The notes under the pieces are model-generated. The model had not been told where the DNA came from. It did not search any database and saw nothing but the letters and a program-made list of their open reading frames with translations. Both the position numbers and the translations under genes were made by a program. From the NCBI GenBank assembly GCA_964643885.1, contig CAZXUI010000096.1:1-15231 (forward strand): a DNA stretch of 15,231 nt. The letters are read 5' to 3'. This document shows, piece after piece, positions 12,701-15,231 of the stretch (position 1 is its first letter; each line of letters begins with the position of its first letter). Origin of the DNA: CAADGL01 sp964643885 (GTDB lineage: Bacteria; Planctomycetota; Phycisphaerae; UBA1845; Fen-1342).

Positions 12701-13825
12701 ATGGCCACATTCGCCACGTTTCAGCGCCTCAAGGACAAAGGCATCGCCGCCCTCAAGGCCGGCGATCACGTTGCCGCACGGCCCTACCTGATCCAGGCGG
12801 CCGAGTGCATGATCGAGCTGGCCGAGGCGAACAAGGACGCCGTCCAGCGGGCCGAGCAGGAGGCCTACGCGCGCGAGCTGCTCGAGCTGGCCAAAAGCTG
12901 CGACAAGCACGCGGCCCAGAAGGGCGGCGCGGCGGCCGCACGGCGCGACCGCGCCCGCGACGACGACGACAAGGGTGCGGACGCGCGCGACTGGATCGTC
13001 CGCGAGAAGCCGAACGTGCGCTTCAGCGACATCGCCGGGCTGGACGAGGTCAAGGAGGAGATCTACCTGAAGATGATCTACCCCTTCCAGCACCCGGAGC
13101 TGGCGCAGCGCTACGGAATCGACGTCGGCGGCGGGATGCTCATGTACGGCCCGCCCGGCACCGGCAAGACCATGTTCGCCAAGGCGATCGCCTGCGAGCT
13201 GGACGCGACGATGTTCGTGATCAGCCCGGCCCAGCTCATGAGCAAGTGGGTCGGCGAGGCGGAGCAGAACGTCAAGAAGCTCTTCGACACCGCCAAGTCC
13301 GAGCCCAAGGCCGTCATCTTCATGGACGAGGTCGAGGCGCTCGTGCCCAAGCGGCGCAGCAGCGAGTCGAGCGTCATGCAGCGCGTCGTGCCGCAGATTC
13401 TCCAGGAGCTGGAGGGCTTCGACCGCAAGGCCGGCCGGGCGCTGATGTTCCTCGGAGCGACCAACGAGCCCTGGGCGCTCGATACGGCCATGATGCGGCC
13501 GGGCCGGCTCGATACGAAGGTTTACATCCCGCTGCCGGACGCGGCGGCGCGGTTCCGGTTGTTTGAGATTTATCTCGGCAGGCGGCCGCTGGACGACGAC
13601 GTGGATTTCGCGGTTCTGGCCGAGCGGACCGCCGGCTACAGCGGGGCGGACATCAAGGCGATCGCCTCGCGTGCGGCAAGTCGGCCGTTTTTGGAATCGG
13701 TGGCCGGCGGGCAGCCGCGTAATATACGAATGGCGGATGTGCTGGCGGTGATCGACGAGACGCCGCCTTCGGTGCAGAGCAAGGAGAACGCCCGCTACGA
13801 GGAGTGGGCGCGGCAGACAGGCTGA
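12701..13825 (+). CDS. Vps4-like AAA ATPase with MIT-like N-terminal domain
   Basis: A 374-residue single-AAA ATPase of the Vps4/katanin (meiotic) type, predicted to disassemble or remodel ESCRT-III-like polymers. Residues about 5-72 form a three-helix MIT-like domain (RLKDKGIAALKAGDHVAARP and the helices after it). A charged linker (78-100) precedes the AAA core: FSDIAGLDEVKEEI (108-121), Walker A GPPGTGKT (150-157), pore loop SKWVGE (181-186, Trp183), Walker B VIFMDE (205-210), sensor Asn255 in GATNEPWALDTA, arginine fingers R266/R269 in RPGRLD, and VYIPLPD (274-280). GYSGADIKAI (312-321) marks the small domain. The tail TPPSVQSKENARYEEWARQ (354-372) resembles the C-terminal helix of Vps4 and archaeal CdvC. 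No room exists for the eukaryotic Vps4 beta-domain insert, and there is no peptidase domain. It starts 31 nt after the previous gene. Confidence 0.85.
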   Translation: MATFATFQRLKDKGIAALKAGDHVAARPYLIQAAECMIELAEANKDAVQRAEQEAYARELLELAKSCDKHAAQKGGAAAARRDRARDDDDKGADARDWIVREKPNVRFSDIAGLDEVKEEIYLKMIYPFQHPELAQRYGIDVGGGMLMYGPPGTGKTMFAKAIACELDATMFVISPAQLMSKWVGEAEQNVKKLFDTAKSEPKAVIFMDEVEALVPKRRSSESSVMQRVVPQILQELEGFDRKAGRALMFLGATNEPWALDTAMMRPGRLDTKVYIPLPDAAARFRLFEIYLGRRPLDDDVDFAVLAERTAGYSGADIKAIASRAASRPFLESVAGGQPRNIRMADVLAVIDETPPSVQSKENARYEEWARQTG

Positions 13826-13885
13826 GCGGCGCTCGCGGGGCGTTGTAGACTGCGGGGCGCGGGTGCGGCGGATGGGGGAGTGCGG

Positions 13886-14206
13886 ATGGAGACGATCTAC
13901 TGCTGGAACTGCGGCCGGGGCGTCGATGCGCGGGCCCGGTACTGCCCCACGTGCGGGACACCGCTGAGCGCCATCCCGCTCGTGCCGGAGCCGCGCAGCG
14001 TGGGCGTGGCCTACGGTCTCTGGGCGCTGTGCATTCTCGGCGTCGCGGGCATTCACCGTTTCTACGCCGGCCGCCACCTGAGCGGGGCGCTTTGGCTGCT
14101 GACGTGGGGCCTGCTGGGTCTCGGCTCATTGATCGATCTGTTCCTGATTCCCGGCCTGATCGAGGATCGCAACCGGCGACTGATGCAGACCGGATTCCGG
14201 TCGTAG
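13886..14206 (+). CDS. Zinc-ribbon TM2-domain membrane protein
   Basis: A 106-residue protein. An N-terminal zinc ribbon (Cys6, Cys9, Cys20, Cys23; CxxC-x10-CxxC) is followed by a TM2 domain: helix YGLWALCILGVAGIHRFYAG (43-62), where the HRFYAG turn is diagnostic, then a second helix LWLLTWGLLGLGSLIDLFLI (69-88) and a terminal RN motif. TM2 proteins are small two-helix membrane proteins of uncertain role that often sit in envelope operons. The start ATG 13886 has GGGGGAG 5 nt upstream, better than the in-frame GTG at 13880. It begins 60 nt after the Vps4-like gene and ends 42 nt before the SPFH-like gene, so it is likely part of the same transcript. Confidence 0.93.
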   Translation: METIYCWNCGRGVDARARYCPTCGTPLSAIPLVPEPRSVGVAYGLWALCILGVAGIHRFYAGRHLSGALWLLTWGLLGLGSLIDLFLIPGLIEDRNRRLMQTGFRS

Positions 14207-14248
14207 CGCCGGACGGGGTGTCGCGAGGGGGAGTGCGGAGCACGGGCG

Positions 14249-15231
14249 ATGTCGCAGGATGTCCTTAAGCGCCTGGCCGATCCGACCGTCGTCGCCGTCG
14301 CCGTGCGCGGGCCGGACTGGCCGCGGCCGCTGCTCTCTGATGTGCCGATACCGGATGCGTGGATGGGGCTGGTCGAGTCGCCCGATGGGCGGCGGCGGTT
14401 TGTTCCGGCCGGCCAGGACCCGCGGCCGGAGCGGGAGGACCGGCTCACGCTTGTTCGGAACCGGGCCATTTCGGTGCCGCTGGTGGTCAAGGCGGTGGCG
14501 GCGTCGTGCGGCAGCGAGGTGGATGCGGAATGCGAGCTGCTGATTCGCTGGGACGCGCGCGAGGTGGACCTGGCGGCCCTGCGCGAGGCGCTCCTGCCGA
14601 GCGGCAGCCTGTCGCTGTCGCGGCTGGCGTCGGCCGTCGTCGACGGCGGCGGGCGTGTGGCGCTGACGAAGTTCGTCAGCGGCCGCACGGCCGAGTCGCT
14701 GCTGCGTGACGATCTGCGGGATGAGCTGCGCGACGCGCTCTCTGATGCGCTACAGCGCTTCTGTTTCGAGTGCGGCTGCCGGGTGGAGCGTGTCGCGCGG
14801 CTGATCTGCCGCAGCGAGAGCTATCAGCGGCGGCAGGCGGCGGCGCGCGAGGCGGCCCAGCGGGTCGAGCAGATTCGTGCCCGCGAGGCGGTGGAGGCGG
14901 CCGCGCGCGAGGCGGCTCTGCGGCGGCTGGATGAGATGTCGGCCCTGCTCGAAAAGCTCAAGGCCGCCTCGCCGGGCGATTCTTCGATGCGCTGGCACGA
15001 GCTGCTGCCGGCGCTGACGCCGGCGGAGCGTGGCCGGCTGCTGGAGAATCTGTGGCGAATCACGCCGAATCGTGTCGTGGCCCGCGGCCTGGTCGTCGCG
15101 GCGGGCGACGAGTGCGCCTGGCTCGATCCGGCCGACCCGGATCGGATCGTGCGGCGGCGCGTGCTGTCGGGTGAGCTGGGCGGGGTTCGCAGCGTGCAAT
15201 ACTGCCCGCGGCGGGATTGGCTGCTGGTCGG
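14249..15231 (+). CDS. SPFH-like coiled-coil protein entering a beta-propeller-like region (partial)
   Basis: Open from ATG 14249 to the window end (327 complete codons), with GGAG 8 nt before the start. Residues about 70-190 resemble an SPFH/band-7-type domain: a strand-rich stretch (ISVPLVVKAV; AECELLIRWD), the helix SLLRDDLRDELRDALSDALQ (150-169), then CGCRVERVARLICRSE, the pattern of a helix before an amphipathic 'G-x-V-xx-V' strand. An Ala/Arg/Glu coiled coil (191-240) follows, then a short helical domain. The last 50 residues contain LVVAAGDECAWLDPADPDRI and VRSVQYCPRRDWLLV, which read like the blades of a WD40-type propeller. SPFH proteins scaffold membranes; in Bacillus an SPFH protein (YdjI) is encoded with the ESCRT-III relative PspA and a zinc-ribbon protein. 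The SPFH call is moderate and the propeller call tentative. Confidence 0.6.
   Translation, partial: MSQDVLKRLADPTVVAVAVRGPDWPRPLLSDVPIPDAWMGLVESPDGRRRFVPAGQDPRPEREDRLTLVRNRAISVPLVVKAVAASCGSEVDAECELLIRWDAREVDLAALREALLPSGSLSLSRLASAVVDGGGRVALTKFVSGRTAESLLRDDLRDELRDALSDALQRFCFECGCRVERVARLICRSESYQRRQAAAREAAQRVEQIRAREAVEAAAREAALRRLDEMSALLEKLKAASPGDSSMRWHELLPALTPAERGRLLENLWRITPNRVVARGLVVAAGDECAWLDPADPDRIVRRRVLSGELGGVRSVQYCPRRDWLLV

Noticed and set aside
12701..13825. FtsH protease or proteasome-type ATPase
   Set aside because: No zinc-protease domain, no membrane helices and no proteasomal N-domain; the SKWVGE pore loop, YIPLPD and C-terminal helix fit the Vps4/katanin type better.

Overview
This window comes from a high-GC bacterium. 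The gene content fits the Planctomycetota or a related PVC-type lineage: a small FlgM, a Ser/Thr kinase with zinc ribbons, TM2 and SPFH-type proteins, and dense palindromic repeat fields. I assign this by overall character only, because there is no rRNA gene to confirm it. A run of exactly 100 Ns inside a tandem array marks a scaffold join, so the window is probably a draft or metagenome-assembled contig.

Left part (1-6643), mostly housekeeping genes. Palindromic repeats lie downstream of a complete minus-strand FtsK-type DNA translocase. A divergent MlaE-family lipid-transport permease follows on the plus strand. Its MlaF-like ATPase partner comes about 1 kb later, separated by a 30-bp tandem palindrome array (with the N gap) and a second repeat field. 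Next are a small FlgM-like anti-sigma factor with a candidate sigma-28-type promoter, and a convergent queF.

Right part (6827-15231), the main point of interest. A long, tightly packed same-strand cluster looks like a bacterial ESCRT-like membrane-remodelling system. In order it encodes: a four-helix membrane protein; a Ser/Thr protein kinase with a double zinc ribbon; a TM/zinc-ribbon protein; a protein joining a winged-helix-like region to an ESCRT-III-like coiled coil; a second ESCRT-III-like protein; a four-helix-bundle (S23/IVS) cassette bounded by inverted 7-bp repeats; a third ESCRT-III-like protein ending in a MIM1-like motif; a nucleotidyltransferase-fold protein; a Vps4-like AAA ATPase with a MIT-like N-terminus; a zinc-ribbon/TM2 protein; and an SPFH-like protein that runs into beta-propeller-like sequence and off the window.

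Inferred working model: the coiled-coil proteins polymerise on a membrane. The Vps4-like ATPase remodels them after its MIT-like domain binds the C-terminal motif of the third protein. The kinase, zinc-ribbon membrane proteins and SPFH scaffold sense or regulate the process. Bacterial PspA/Vipp1 proteins are established ESCRT-III relatives, but a dedicated MIT-bearing Vps4-like ATPase beside several ESCRT-III-like paralogues in one bacterial operon is unusual. All assignments come from reading sequence by eye, with no database search.
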